A DNA stretch of 64,000 nt from Aplidium turbinatum. Lineage: Eukaryota; Chordata; Ascidiacea; Aplousobranchia; Polyclinidae. Under the pieces are notes generated by a model that saw only the letters and a program-made list of their open reading frames with translations, was not told where the DNA came from and ran no database searches. Position numbers and translations under genes: made by a program. The stretch spans positions 5,592,501 through 5,656,500 of the forward strand of contig OU964920.1 of the NCBI GenBank assembly GCA_918807975.1, written 5' to 3'. Below, in pieces: positions 11,670-22,286 of this stretch. Within the stretch, counting starts at the first letter, position 1. Every line of letters begins with the position of its first letter.

Positions 11670-13769
11670 CTACTTAAAAATAAAATCCATCCGCCTGTTT
11701 TTAGAAGTGGCAAACAAATCAATCACTTGTTTATTAAAATCTTTTGTTTCAGATATCAATCGATTTTCAATTGAGAGCATTGCCAGTGCACTTAATCTTT
11801 CGTTTGTCATAGAATTACGCAAAAATGTCTTTATTCTTTTCAGCGTTGAAAAGCTTCTTTCACTTTCAGCAGTAGTCATTGGCGTAGTTATCAAAATTTT
11901 TACCAGCTTTGTCACTTCACAAAACGTTGCAGTCAAATTAAATGACATAAATGATTGCAATAATCCTGTGAGGCTTTTAAATGATGCTAAATCAGAACGA
12001 TTGTAAAGAACTTCCAATTCGCTTCTTAACTTATGTTTATCGAGAACTGGATATAAAGATGTTACCTTGTTCAAAACAGCAGCAAGAAACTGCTTTGAAA
12101 ACAGAGTAAAGTTATTTACATCAAACAGCCTGCTAGCTTCTAAGTGGCCAGTAAATCGAAAACGCTCTTGACACTGGAAAAGAATTACATCACACACCGC
12201 TTTAGCCTCAGTGCTTCTTTCAAGATCAGTTCTTGATCTGCGAGATTCATATTCATCAGTGTCTATGTCATCACATATTTCTCTAACTTTCTGAATGTTT
12301 GCCTTAAAGGTTGTCACACAGTCAAAAACTTTCACTGAATCAATATTTCTTGTCTGAAGCTGCTTGTAAAGAATTTCAACATGTGGCATAATTTTTGTGA
12401 AAAACTTCAACCAAAACATAAATTCTGGATCATTGAGCACCCTTTTCAAACCAATAGCAGCAGAAACTGTTTCAGTTGAACGGCTGGTTGCTAACTGGCT
12501 GAAACATTCCATGAGCTCCTCTCTCAACTCATAAACCATATTCACAGTTCGTGTTTTGAAGTTCCACCGTGTAGAAGAAGGTTTAGGTATTCGTCGCTTA
12601 GTAGTAATATTTTCTAAAGTCGACATTCTCAAGGAAGATTTTGAAAAAAAACTTGGAATTCCAGCAAGACTAGCAAAAAAAATTCTGACTCTAGCATTTT
12701 GCGATGCTGCTTTCTCAACAATGAGATTGAGTTGGTGAGCATAACAGTGAAGAAAATATGCATTGCTGTACACTTCTCTTATTCGAGCTTGAACACCTGT
12801 CTTAACTCCGCTAAGTGCAGCTGCACCATCATATGTTTGAGCAACTAATTTATTAGGTTCACTTCCAATTAAAGGTCTCAGTTCATCTAATAAGAGATTG
12901 GATAAGGTTGCTGAAGTCAGATCAACAGGGTTGAAAAACCCCCAAAATCTTTCCACTGGTGTGCCTTCTTTCTCATATCTGAATGTAATAACCATTTGGG
13001 ATTTTTCAGAAATATCTGTTGTTTCATCTGTCATTATAGCCAAAAATTTTGCACATTTTATCTCATATTCTATTTGCTGTTTGCAAACTTGGAAAATTGC
13101 ATCTAGAATATCATTTTGGATGGTTTTTGAAGTGCCTTTAAATATGTCATTTGATTCAATGTGGGATTTCAGAGCAGAATCAAATTTAGTTACTAAATCA
13201 ACCAAGCCACGAAACACTCCTGGGTTTAACGAGCTAGCAGTTTCATTGTGACCTCTCAGAGGAAGTTCAAAATTCCCACAAAACTTAATAAGATCAACTA
13301 ATTTTGATAGAGTTTCTCGATTTTTTGTAACCTTTTCATTGTGTCGAGCAATAACAATCTGAAATCCAGTATTCAACTGAGTGACAATATTCACTTGTCC
13401 CAAATAGGAAAGGTCTATGACATTGTTTACGTGTTTTGAGGAACTTTCATGGTTTTTAATGCTTCTTTGCAAATGAGATAAATCTTTTATTCCCATTTGG
13501 GTCCATGCTGTTTCGCCACCAAATAACAGACAAGGAAAACAGTATAAAGCATTGGTTTCATTACACCCAGTGAGCCAATCATGCTTGTTATAAATATCAG
13601 AGTTAAACTTTCTGGTATACTGTTTTCCATTGCTTGAACCAGCAGCTGCAGCTTCGATTATCAAATCTGGACTGTGTCTTCCTTTGGTTTTAATCTGTAC
13701 TTTCTCAGCCAATGTTAACTGTGAAAATTTAATGCTTTTTAAATATGCTACAGTATTGTATTCTGCCAT
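11670..13769 (-). CDS. hAT transposase, intact (ZMYM1-like)
   Basis: Uninterrupted 699-codon protein of the hAT superfamily group related to ZMYM1-like proteins (TTF-type zinc finger, DUF4371-like region, hAT dimerisation domain). The zinc finger lies around residues 55-115 (WLTGCN...YCFPCLLFG). TDETTDIS, with a candidate catalytic Asp, is near 247-254, and YDGA with a second Asp near 313-316. The insertion-domain motif CxxH is present as HCYAHQLNL (341-349), STRW near 399-402, and the C-terminal TTAESERSFSTLKRIKTFLR, whose first Glu suits the third catalytic residue, near 635-655. Length and motif order fit a complete transposase. The start ATG precedes a run of As with no longer frame upstream. 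I found no clear terminal repeats, so it is either a mobile element with unread ends or a captured copy. Confidence 0.9.
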   Translation of the reverse strand: MAEYNTVAYLKSIKFSQLTLAEKVQIKTKGRHSPDLIIEAAAAGSSNGKQYTRKFNSDIYNKHDWLTGCNETNALYCFPCLLFGGETAWTQMGIKDLSHLQRSIKNHESSSKHVNNVIDLSYLGQVNIVTQLNTGFQIVIARHNEKVTKNRETLSKLVDLIKFCGNFELPLRGHNETASSLNPGVFRGLVDLVTKFDSALKSHIESNDIFKGTSKTIQNDILDAIFQVCKQQIEYEIKCAKFLAIMTDETTDISEKSQMVITFRYEKEGTPVERFWGFFNPVDLTSATLSNLLLDELRPLIGSEPNKLVAQTYDGAAALSGVKTGVQARIREVYSNAYFLHCYAHQLNLIVEKAASQNARVRIFFASLAGIPSFFSKSSLRMSTLENITTKRRIPKPSSTRWNFKTRTVNMVYELREELMECFSQLATSRSTETVSAAIGLKRVLNDPEFMFWLKFFTKIMPHVEILYKQLQTRNIDSVKVFDCVTTFKANIQKVREICDDIDTDEYESRRSRTDLERSTEAKAVCDVILFQCQERFRFTGHLEASRLFDVNNFTLFSKQFLAAVLNKVTSLYPVLDKHKLRSELEVLYNRSDLASFKSLTGLLQSFMSFNLTATFCEVTKLVKILITTPMTTAESERSFSTLKRIKTFLRNSMTNERLSALAMLSIENRLISETKDFNKQVIDLFATSKNRRMDFIFK

Positions 13770-15263
13770 CTCAAAAAAAACACATATTCAAATTCAATTA
13801 GGCTTACCACACATAGGCCTACAAGTTAAAATGCCCTTCGCTGTACTAGTAGGCCTACCATACTTACTGTTGTTACATACAGTATGTTTGGCGAGAGGCT
13901 CATTTTCAGATACATACACAATATCTGTACCGGTTTGTAGATCAATGTATTATTACAGATTTATTTTTTCAGGTTTTTATTAAATTTTATATAAAAGGCA
14001 GCTCGCCTCAGTCATAGAGCTGAACAGTTTGGCCACAAAGTTCAAGTGTGTCAAGTAATTGCCCAATCGGCTCACTCGCCCTAGCAGTTTGGGATATGCG
14101 CCTATGCCCATTGCCAGACTATCCCCAGTAGGCCATACATAATACATACTTTTAATTTTATACTATTTTTCCAAAAAGCTGTAGGCTACTGTAGCCAAGC
14201 CAACCTGTAAATCTCTCTTCCTCGAAGTGTTGGTTTGGTGCTGACTCAAGGTTGCCAGATGATTTAAAATTCCCAGTCAAATTTCTGCTGAAAAGTAGCC
14301 CTCACAGGAGATAAAACAAGTCCAAAAGTAGCCCCAAATATGACAAAATTCCGCAAAAAAAAATTGGTTAAAATGGAACGAAACCAAACCAAAAAGACCG
14401 TAACTACTTCGGGTCATAACAAGAAAAAACAAATTATTTCCTTTGTTTCGAGCATTTAAAGAGAATGTCCCCACTGATTGATATAACCCCTGTTGATAAT
14501 TTGTGCCATAAACAGCGTTTTTTAGGCAACTGACCTCAACTGACTGGTTTGTTTTGATGCTAAACCCGCTACGTAATGCCCAATGTGTTGTTATTGTGAA
14601 TGCTGCTTCGTTTAGCGGTTTATTTGAGCGTCAGCAAAATCTTACATTTTGTCTACTCTGTGTATCTTGACGTTGAACCAACGTAGTTAGAAGTTTGCGC
14701 CGGCAAAGGCAGCTTGTATCTTTTTGAGTATGACGCTATCATTGGAATCATTTCTCTTCTCTTTTCGTACTATATATGAAGTCTGTTCTTAGCGAAACTC
14801 ATAATTTTAATGTTACATTAGTGAACTACAGTACATGAACGTACCAATTCTGTTGAGAATCGATTTAGTAGTTATAAGGATCGCCCGACAAAATTTCGGT
14901 GAGTTTATGTTGCTATTTCATTATTGTTTTTTAGTTATTGATCAACAGAGTACATTTCGACAAAATGTTTAATAATTCGGTTCTTCCGACGTAACATCGA
15001 TTTGTAGATTTGTTTGCCGTTTTGTAGATTCCTTTGATTCTTATATATCGTAGATTGTTTTAATTTGAACGTGTTTATAACGTCATTTTAAGCGTAATTA
15101 TTTTATGTTAGTAGCCAAGGTCTTTTCGTTTACAGAAAGACCGTGATCAACGATAGAAGATAACGACATGAGGGTCGGACTGTCTTGCTATTTTCACGCG
15201 TCCACGATATACTGGGTGGTATCGTTTGTACATTAAAGTTATCATTTATTTTATACTTCTCAT
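13770..15263. other. No gene recognised
   Basis: Unassigned sequence with several GTTGCCA- and AGTAGCCC-type blocks that look repeat-derived. No complete element or exon could be delimited. Confidence 0.45.
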
Positions 15264-15608
15264 CTATGGGTGTGAGTTCACGGGCGGAACTAAGAATTCA
15301 TTTTCAACACAACAGGTGTCTACCTTTTTACGAATTCTGCATGTCCTTTTTTGTGAGTTTTTCAGCCACTTTTGTAGGGACCTAGCTGTGTCGTGCATCT
15401 TGTCCAGTTTTCTTTTCATACTTCTTGGACTCTGAGAAATGAAGTATGTGTGAATTGTGTGATCGTGCTGCTTGACTGGAGTTGTTGGCACAGATGGTTT
15501 GTCAAACGTACCAGCCATCGGAATTGGTGTAGTCTCTGATGTGCTTGGCAATTCTGCAGGCATGTCTGGGCTGCTTCTGATGAGTGGAAGCTTGCGCTTT
15601 TTCACAGT
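15264..15608 (-). CDS. THAP-protein coiled-coil exon (probable)
   Basis: Minus-strand frame preceded by a good 3' splice site (TTCCTTATATCATTTTAG ending at 15609). It encodes a Pro/Ser/Thr-rich linker (RSSPDMPAELPSTSETTP, then HDHTIHTYFISQSPRSMKRK) and a basic helical segment (LDKMHDTARSLQKWLKNSQK, RTCRIRKKV). A linker of this kind followed by a coiled coil is what many THAP proteins have after the zinc finger. The THAP exons at 22138-21327 lie upstream on the same strand, so these may be one gene. The frame runs on to a stop, but a donor after RIRKK (AAAAAG/GTAGAC) is possible. Catalytic transposase sequence was not seen. Confidence 0.5.
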   Translation of the reverse strand, partial: TVKKRKLPLIRSSPDMPAELPSTSETTPIPMAGTFDKPSVPTTPVKQHDHTIHTYFISQSPRSMKRKLDKMHDTARSLQKWLKNSQKRTCRIRKKVDTCCVENEFLVPPVNSHP

Positions 15609-15897
15609 CTAAAATGATATAAGGAAGAAATGAATAAAAAAAAAACAGTTAATTGTCTGATGTATGCAGAGTAAAGGACAATAACACAAGACAAAACATC
15701 AGTATACTCTGCATATAAGATAAAGTATTCTCCACTTTGGGTAAGGTTGCATTAGACTTTTTTTAATCTTACAACTTATTATATCATACAGAGTAAAAAA
15801 AATCACCACGCACACAGAAAATGAATGTGTACATAAAAAAAAATAAGAATACAAACTCAGGAATTGAGAAGCATTATATAACAAAGCAAGGTACTGT

Positions 15898-15942
15898 AAT
15901 GGGGTTGTGCGATCCACTCGGTGGCGCTACAAACTGGGTCCT
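15898..15942 (+). repeat. Left half of a distant inverted-repeat pair
   Basis: AATGGGGTTGTGCGA and, slightly inward, ACTGGGTCCT are repeated in reverse at 20118-20174. The pair brackets ZBED5-like hAT relics and two complete inserted elements. It could be the ends of one ~4.3-kb element that jumped into the THAP gene. No clean target duplication is visible, so this is tentative. Confidence 0.45.
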
Positions 15943-16199
15943 AGCAACACGCTCGCAGTGATTGCTTCAAGCTTTAGCACACTTTGCGTAACACGCGTAC
16001 AGCTGATATGGGTGGGATGGGAGTGCAGTGTTCTGTTGATGTGCAGGTAAGAAGGTGCATATTACAAAGCTTGATACATTTTAGGCTTGATTTAACGTTG
16101 CTGTGGCTATAAAAGCAAATAAGTAAACAGGCTTTTCGAACACATTGCATGACAAGGTATCGACTTGTGGTGACAGGCGAGAGGGAGACAGAGCAGTTT

Positions 16200-16760
16200 T
16201 TGTAGCTATAATCCTTTAATAATGTCCTTGAAGTCTATGATTGTGCTGTCTCTTCCTTGTAATAATAAATTGAGATGATTTAACTCCGTAAACATGTCAG
16301 TTAAATAAGCAAGATTTTCTTCAAAATTATCAGCATTCATCACATCAATCAATTTTTTTTCAATCATGCCATTTTGTTTTTGGATTTGTTTGGCAGTTTG
16401 CTTCTTTTGCATTTCACTATCAATTTTATTCTGCATAAATGCCTTTACTTCTCTTCTTAGCTGAAATAATCGATTCAAAGCATTGCCTTTTGATTCAAAG
16501 CATTTGCCTTTTGGTGACATTAAATAAAAACTCTTCTTTAATGTCATCTTTTATTTTGTAATGGACGTAAACTAGCATCTGTGCACAAGATCGAACTCCA
16601 GTGGACTCATCCACTGCAATGCTGAACAAGCCAGATTCTTTAATTTCCTTCACAACAGTCTCCGTAACATTTTCTGCCATTTCAAAAATTTGTCTCTGCA
16701 CTTTTGTTGGATAGTGAAACTTGCATACCCTGCCATCACCTTTTATATAGGCTACCAAGT
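16200..16760 (-). pseudogene. hAT transposase relic (ZBED5/SCAND3-like)
   Basis: Minus-strand frames carry the mid-part of a ZBED5-like hAT transposase. SGLFSIAVDESTGVRSCAQM (about 16580-16640) includes the catalytic DEST segment, and VYVHYKIKDDIKEEFLF follows. A second frame reads LFQLRREVKAFMQ and ENLAYLTDMFTELNHLNLLL. The frame changes between the two parts and a large block of the protein is missing. It is flanked on the right by TATACGCCACTG (16891-16902), which reads as a hAT terminus on the minus strand and may belong to this relic. Confidence 0.75.
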
Positions 16761-16910
16761 ACTTATGGACTACTTGTATACCATGCCTTAACCATTTATA
16801 TAGGCTACCAAGTAGCCTACTTGCATGTTTAACTGTATGATGATTGATGAATCAACCATGTTTGATGGGTGTGCGGAGCACACACTCTGAATATACGCCA
16901 CTGCAATATC

Positions 16911-17314
16911 CAGGGTTGCCATCGACATGGACCCCAAAATAAGGACAACAGAAAAAATTAAATTTTTATACAAAATAAAACAAACGTTGTTGAACAAATA
17001 TCAGCATTTATACGAGCCATTATATATCACATGCCATATTGTTTGCCAGAAACAATGTGTTCCAGCAACTCATTGTTCGTAAAAAAATACTTTGTGCATC
17101 TCACGACAACTCAGGTCTAGGTTTACTTCTACTGTAGTAGGGATTTGGCTGTCATTCTGCTAAGTTTAATCACTAATTGTTGAAAATAAGACAAAATAAG
17201 GACTCAAATCAAAAAGAAGGACATTTCCTAGCAATAAAGACAGTAATATTTTCTAAGATAAAGTTCTTCAAAATAAGGACAAATCTTAGAAATAAGGACG
17301 GTATGGCAACTCTG
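16911..17314. mobile_element. hAT MITE (404 bp)
   Basis: Ends CAGGGTTGCCAT and, on the minus strand, CAGAGTTGCCAT; perfect 8-bp flanking repeat GCAATATC (16903-16910 and 17315-17322). Subterminal iterated AATAAGGAC motifs lie on both sides. No coding content. Confidence 0.92.
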
Positions 17315-17661
17315 GCAATATCCCTGGAATGGGGTGATTTACCGATTAGGTCCGTGTTGCGCACCGTGTTTCTGGCGTTCAATTAAAAAATGGTTTTCGA
17401 TTTCGCCATTTACTCGACAAACCTCCTAAGAAACTCGAGTTGCTAAGCGATCTGTTTCCGACGGCCCTCCCTAATGTACACTTAGTTAATTACAAGCACT
17501 TTTGCAACTTTATGAGATGTTTTTCTTATTTTTGTATCACTCTGCGTTCCAACCTTCTAAAAACAAACATGTTTTGATAACTACAATGCATATCCGAATC
17601 ATATTTTAAGTTATTCTTTCGCCCACACGTAACCAAGCGCTGTACAACGCATCGTCTATAT

Positions 17662-20082
17662 TAGGGTGCGGTGAAAAATTAAAATTTTAGAATTTCAACA
17701 AAAAGTATGTCTTAAATGATGGCCCTACACCTAAAAACATGTCTGATGGTGTTTTGGAGTTGTTGCACCCCTAACTGTCCGTGCAACCTTGGAAAGGTGT
17801 ATGCGGGGGGGCCAAAATTATAAAAAATAGCATAACTCATTATCCATGCGTCGTAGAAAGTTATCTTTTGGCTCTATGGAATCAGAAACACCATGTTTCT
17901 ATTTGTTCCAAGAGAACTTTTAACTCTAAGAGCAATAGAATTTAAGTTACGTGTAAAAATCGAATTTCAGGCCCAAGAGAACGAGAAAAGTTCAGAACAG
18001 AAATCAGAGTAAACGAAGAGAACTTTTTCAGCTGGTTGATGCGATTTATTTTGATGGCAGAAAGGATTTAACTCTAACCTTGGTAAAAGAACAAACAGGA
18101 AAAACTTCAATGTCTACACAATTGGAAGAACACTACATTGTTGTTGTGGGTGAGCCAGAGGACTTAGTTTATTCGACACACTTTACAACAAGCAATAGTA
18201 AAGGAGAAACACTTGCTGAAAATTTGTATAATGTCTTGTCAGGAACTGATCTGGAGCATAAACTGAAAATTATTGGTTCTGATGGAACTGCTGTGAACAC
18301 TGGCAATATCAATGGCTGTATTGTAAACCTGGAGAGACACCTTCAACGCCCATTGCAATGGGTAATTTGTTTACTTCATTGCAATGAACTGCCATTACGA
18401 TTTTTTCCTTACTAGATGGTTGCACAAAAAGTCCTGACAGCTTTTCTGGTGCAATTGGAAAAGAAATTGGCGGTTCAGTTTCCGAATGGCTTATTGCAGA
18501 GTTTCAGCCACCACCATATTCCACTTTTCCGACTTTACCAAATGACGTTACTGATGATCTAAGTTCAGACCAATTCTACGCTTATAGAATTTGTTGGTGC
18601 ATCATTTTAGGAGAAGTGGATGAGGATTTGAGATTTATGGAAGTAGAACCTATCGTGCACTCGCGGTGGTTAACTCTTGGATGTAGAAGATCCAAGAACC
18701 TTAAAGTTTTGGCTGAATTTTGTTTGAAAGTATATTTTTCTTCTTGGTTTGACATCAAACTGAATAACAAGATTTCTGATGACAGCAAGAATTTCTTCAG
18801 AATGTTGACGACGACGAGCGTGTTATCAAATTTTAAAATCAGCAAGTAAAAGATGAGGCCTTGAAAACTCTTCAAAGAAATGCTTATTTTGGCCACCACG
18901 AAAACACCTTGCTTGCAATGTTGTGTGAAGAGGATGATGATATTCGAAGATTGGGTGTAAATAAAATACGAGCATTACGAGATGGCTCTACTTCTGGATG
19001 ACATCGAGAAGAAAAAGATGTGATTGTTGAAGATGTTGATAATTCCAACCAAGCAATTCGAAAATTTGTTTTACCAAAACTTAATGTCAAGGCAAAGTCA
19101 TATCATGAACTTACTAATTTGGCACTCGAAAGCATCACAGAGCCACCTGCTGTCAAGGACTTAAGTGATGCTGATTTAAACGTGCTGTATGACAAACCTT
19201 TGAGTTTAAAGCATCCCTGTCACAATCAAAGAGTAGAGAGACATGTCAAGCTTGTTACTGAAGCTGCTGGAGCAGTAGCTGGTTTTGAAAAACGAGATGG
19301 CATGATACGCCAGCGAATCAAATCAAGAAAACTTATGAAAAAGTTTCATACTAAGCATCAATTTACTGTCGACAAACTCTCTTAGAAAATAAATTTGACA
19401 ACACATCGTATTGTGTTGTCTGATGCACTGCTTATGATTGTGTAATGTATTCCTTATGATTAATGTCCCACACGTTGATTAGTCAAGTGACAACATTTAA
19501 AGAGCTTAGCTTAAGTACCGGTAATTAGCCCAAACTACAGAGTTTCTTGTCCCAAAGTTATTTGAGCGCATCATACACAATTTTGCATCATTGTTTTGTA
19601 GGCTACAGTACCAGTATACTATAAGCCAGTGCTCCATTATCGAAATTTGAAGTGTAAGCTCAACAGTCAAGCACTGACACATGACAGAAATGAAAATTTT
19701 TCTTGTTTAAATTTTGTCATTGGTTTGTCTAAACTTGTTTTCAATTTTGTGACAGTTTTGCCCACAATATGTCTCAAATTTAGATATTTGAGCATAACTT
19801 AAATTCTATTGCTCTTAGAGCTAAAAGTTCTCTTGGAACAAATAAAAACATGGTGTTTCTGATTCCATAGAGCCAAAAATTAACTTTCTACGACACATGG
19901 ATCATGAGTTATGCTATTTTTTATGATTTTGGCCCCCCCGCATACAACTTTTCAAGGTTGCACGGACAGTTAGGGGTGCAACAACTCCAAAACACCATCA
20001 GACATGTTTTTAGGTGTAGGGCCACCATTTAAGACATACTTTTTGTTGAAATTCTAAAATTTTAATTTTTCACCGCACCCTA
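17662..20082 (+). mobile_element. hAT-like element with ~290-bp TIRs
   Basis: 2421-bp element bounded by TAGGGTGCGGTGAAAAATT and its reverse complement, with long inverted repeats (about 17662-17955 and 19790-20082) that differ at only a few sites. The flanking 8-bp direct repeat is GTCTATAT (17654-17661 and 20083-20090). The interior (about 17960-19385) encodes a broken protein described in the next entry. TIRs this long with an 8-bp duplication do not match a classic short-TIR hAT, but the protein does carry hAT-like landmarks. Confidence 0.9.
17960..19385 (+). pseudogene. Divergent hAT-like protein, broken
   Basis: Protein fragments in several frames lie between the long TIRs. 18080-18415 gives EEHYIVVVGEPEDLVYSTHF, IGSDGTAVNTGNINGC and LQWVICLLHCNELPLRF. 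After a frameshift near 18410 comes LDGCTKSPDSFSG, then LSSDQFYAYRICW, VDEDLRFMEVEPIVHSRWLT and LAEFCLKVYFSSWFDIK. 19020-19385 gives CHNQRVERHVKLVTEAAG and DGMIRQRIKSRKLMKKFHTK. The order SDGT, CxxH, SRW, VER parallels the second Asp, insertion-domain CxxH, RW and C-terminal E/R motifs of hAT transposases. That parallel is my inference. I recognise the sequence type as recurring in invertebrate proteins of unknown function but cannot name a family. Confidence 0.65.
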
Positions 20083-20112
20083 GTCTATATGCTGCGCAAG
20101 GCTAGTTCTCGT

Positions 20113-20174
20113 CTAGAAGGACCCAGTTGTACCGCCGCTAGTGATTTCGTGGTATCCTGTCGCACAACCCCATT
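20113..20174 (-). repeat. Right half of a distant inverted-repeat pair
   Basis: Reverse partner of 15898-15942 (AGGACCCAGT, then TCGCACAACCCCATT). It abuts the pogo-like element directly and its last bases overlap that element's terminus. Confidence 0.45.
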
Positions 20175-21326
20175 TGGGGTGAATAGGGACTGCGGGGTGA
20201 ATAGGGACAAAACAGATTTTTGTATGTTTTTAAAAAAAATTACTTAAACTTAATATTTCAAAAACAATATTTGCTTTGCACATACATATAAGTTTACAGG
20301 TTGTTTAAGGCTGATAACTTTTTTGAATAATATAGTGTAACTGCAAAGAGACCAAATCACTTGGGTAAGTTTTTTTCTTATTTGTTTATTATTATGGTCA
20401 AAACTTTGTTTATGGAAATCGGTTTAGTAGAAAATACACTTTTTCTGGGTTTCCACCTTGTTGGGTTGGTTATCGCACATATAATAAAAAAAAAATTGGA
20501 CCAACTATGTTTACGTTGATTGTGCTTAATTTTTATTTCATTTTTCAAGACAAAAATTTCAACTTTTGTGGGGTGAATAGAGACAATGCCAAGAAATTAC
20601 AAATCGAAGTTGGGAGCCAAGAGCTACAATAAATATGATGCCAACACCTTGCAAAAAGCTCTTGAAGCTATAGGCCTAGATAGGGGAAAGACTTACAGAA
20701 AAGTCACAGAAACGTTCAACATTTCAAAAAGTGTATTGGCAAGACATCACAAAGTCAAGATATGAAGCTCCAAGGAGGTCAGCTGGCTTTAGGAGAAGCA
20801 TTAGAGGAGCATCTAGTTGGTCGACTCTTGCTATGTGCACAGTGGGGCTACTCCTCATGGTTAAATTTGACACAAGATGCATCATAAAAGCTCAATTTGA
20901 TAGAAGGGGAATTCAACACACAAAGTTTAAGAATAATATGCCGAGTAATGACTGGGTAGAATCGTTTCTCAAACGGCACAAAGATGTGTTGGCTCTTGAG
21001 CTGATGTTTCTACTTACTTTAGACAATTATACGTGGACAAGTAATTATTGGACTGAAGTGGGATGCATTTTTGTAAAAATTTGACTGCATCTTTTAATGT
21101 TGATTGATTTTTAATAAAATTTTGATTTTTCAATTTTTTGACGTTTTATTCTAATAAGAAAGCTTTTTGCAATATGCCAAGCACTGGCAGTTTCAAACCC
21201 TTGCATTATTTCAAATTCAAAGCATCAAGTGCCAAAGCTTCAGATATGGTGTTCCTATTCATCTCATGCGTAGACCGAAAAGGTTTAAAATTAGAAAAAA
21301 AATAAAATGTCCCTATTCACCCCAAA
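20173..21326 (+). mobile_element. pogo-like element, internally deleted
   Basis: Perfect 18-bp inverted ends, TTTGGGGTGAATAGGGAC. The GGGGTGAATAGGGAC motif is repeated about 20 bp inside the left end and again near 20570, probably as transposase-binding sites. The + strand carries the N-terminus of a pogo/Jerky-type transposase (next entry); the DDE domain is absent. A TA target duplication cannot be read at the ends. The element sits at the 3' end of a THAP exon. Confidence 0.8.
20586..21080 (+). pseudogene. pogo-like transposase N-terminus
   Basis: Starts MPRNYKSKLGAKSYNKYD, then NTLQKALEAIGLDRGKTYRK and FNISKSVLARH, a psq-type helix-turn-helix. The frame ends with a stop at 20763-20765. 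Homology continues in other frames: GGQLALGEALEEHLVGRLLL, then KAQFDRRGIQHTKFKNNM and SNDWVESFLKRHKD, which is the CENP-B-type second DNA-binding domain. Nothing resembling the DDE catalytic domain follows before the right terminus, so the copy is non-autonomous. Confidence 0.8.
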
Positions 21327-22138
21327 CTTTGGGTGCGATCAAAACAGTCCCCTTCAAAATGGTCAGAGCATATGGAGGAATACTGACCAGGTGTCCACTT
21401 GTCCCTCTTCATCTTGACGAGCCACTCTTTCAGAAGGGCAGAACCCGCTTTGGGAAATCTGTAAATTGATTAAGAAAAAAATACACTCTTTTAAGTACAA
21501 ATGTAGGTGGTGGACAAAATAATTCAAGGCAAATCAATCATATTCTGTAATTCCATGGTTTAGGCATGCATGTCAGTGCTTGTTTTTTTTTCTTCTTTTG
21601 TTTTTCTCTGTCTCTTTCATTTAACATTAGCTAGCATAACATTGCTTTTGCAACCTTAATTTTAATTTTTCCTTGACCTTAACTGTTTATATAACATAGC
21701 TTAGCTTAGCCTGACTTAACTTTGTCTTTAGTCACTGTTCACAACATCAAGCCAACCAACACCACACAACCTGCAAAATCACTGGAATATGACATGTAGA
21801 GCGACAATAAACAGACAAAAAACTGCTGTTGTTAATATTAAATTTAAAAGAAAATCATGAAACTGTACAGGCAAAACTTCTAGCTTTTAAATCATTCCAT
21901 CTAGTTTCAAGATCTCACGTACACGAAAACGAATGAATGGGACCGATATATCGACTATAAACGCCAAAATTTTCGTAGCAGAATTGCCCAAGTCAGATTC
22001 GGAGGTAAAAAGCCTGATTTAAGTAGCCTACTTATTTGGTCACTTAAACACATTAAATAATATAGCTTACCTATGAAAAGTTTTCCCTGATCCCTTTTTG
22101 AGGTGATTTGTGCAGTTAATAGCTGCACAATAAGGCAT
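21327..22138 (-). CDS. THAP-domain gene, exons 1 and 2
   Basis: Minus-strand exon 1 (22138-22071) encodes MPYCAAINCTNHLKKGSGKT + FH and ends AG/GTAAGC in phase 2. Exon 2 begins at 21458 after AATTTACAG and continues RFPKAGSALLKEWLVKMKRD, KWTPGQYSSICSDHFEGDCF, DRTQ. Together these form a THAP zinc finger: C4-x4-C9, then C-x2-H (CSDH), with the conserved Trp and FHRFP. The exon boundary within the FHR/FP segment is the usual one in THAP genes. Exon 2 runs into the pogo-like element at 21326 and its native end, including the expected AVPTIF-type tail, is not seen. It could be a host THAP gene or the N-terminal part of a P/Kolobok-type transposase. The 15264-15608 exon may be its downstream part. 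Confidence 0.75.
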
Positions 22139-22286
22139 TTTGCAAACAATTTGTAGCACGTATATCAACTTGAGAAAGCTCCAGCAGTGAATACCATGTG
22201 CTAACAAAGCTGGCGGCTAGCAAGTTGCGACGGTGCCGCATAAAGCGCTCTATGACGCTTCTACTCTCTTAGGATTTCTATCGGCC

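Noticed and set aside
13770-14140. Right terminus of the intact hAT near 14119 (CAATGGGCATAGGCGC on the minus strand)
   Set aside because: It looks like a hAT end, but no matching left end or 8-bp duplication was found on the other side of the gene.
15898-20174. A single well-defined 4.3-kb transposon
   Set aside because: The inverted ends match only in two short blocks and no target duplication is visible. Reported only as a low-confidence repeat pair.
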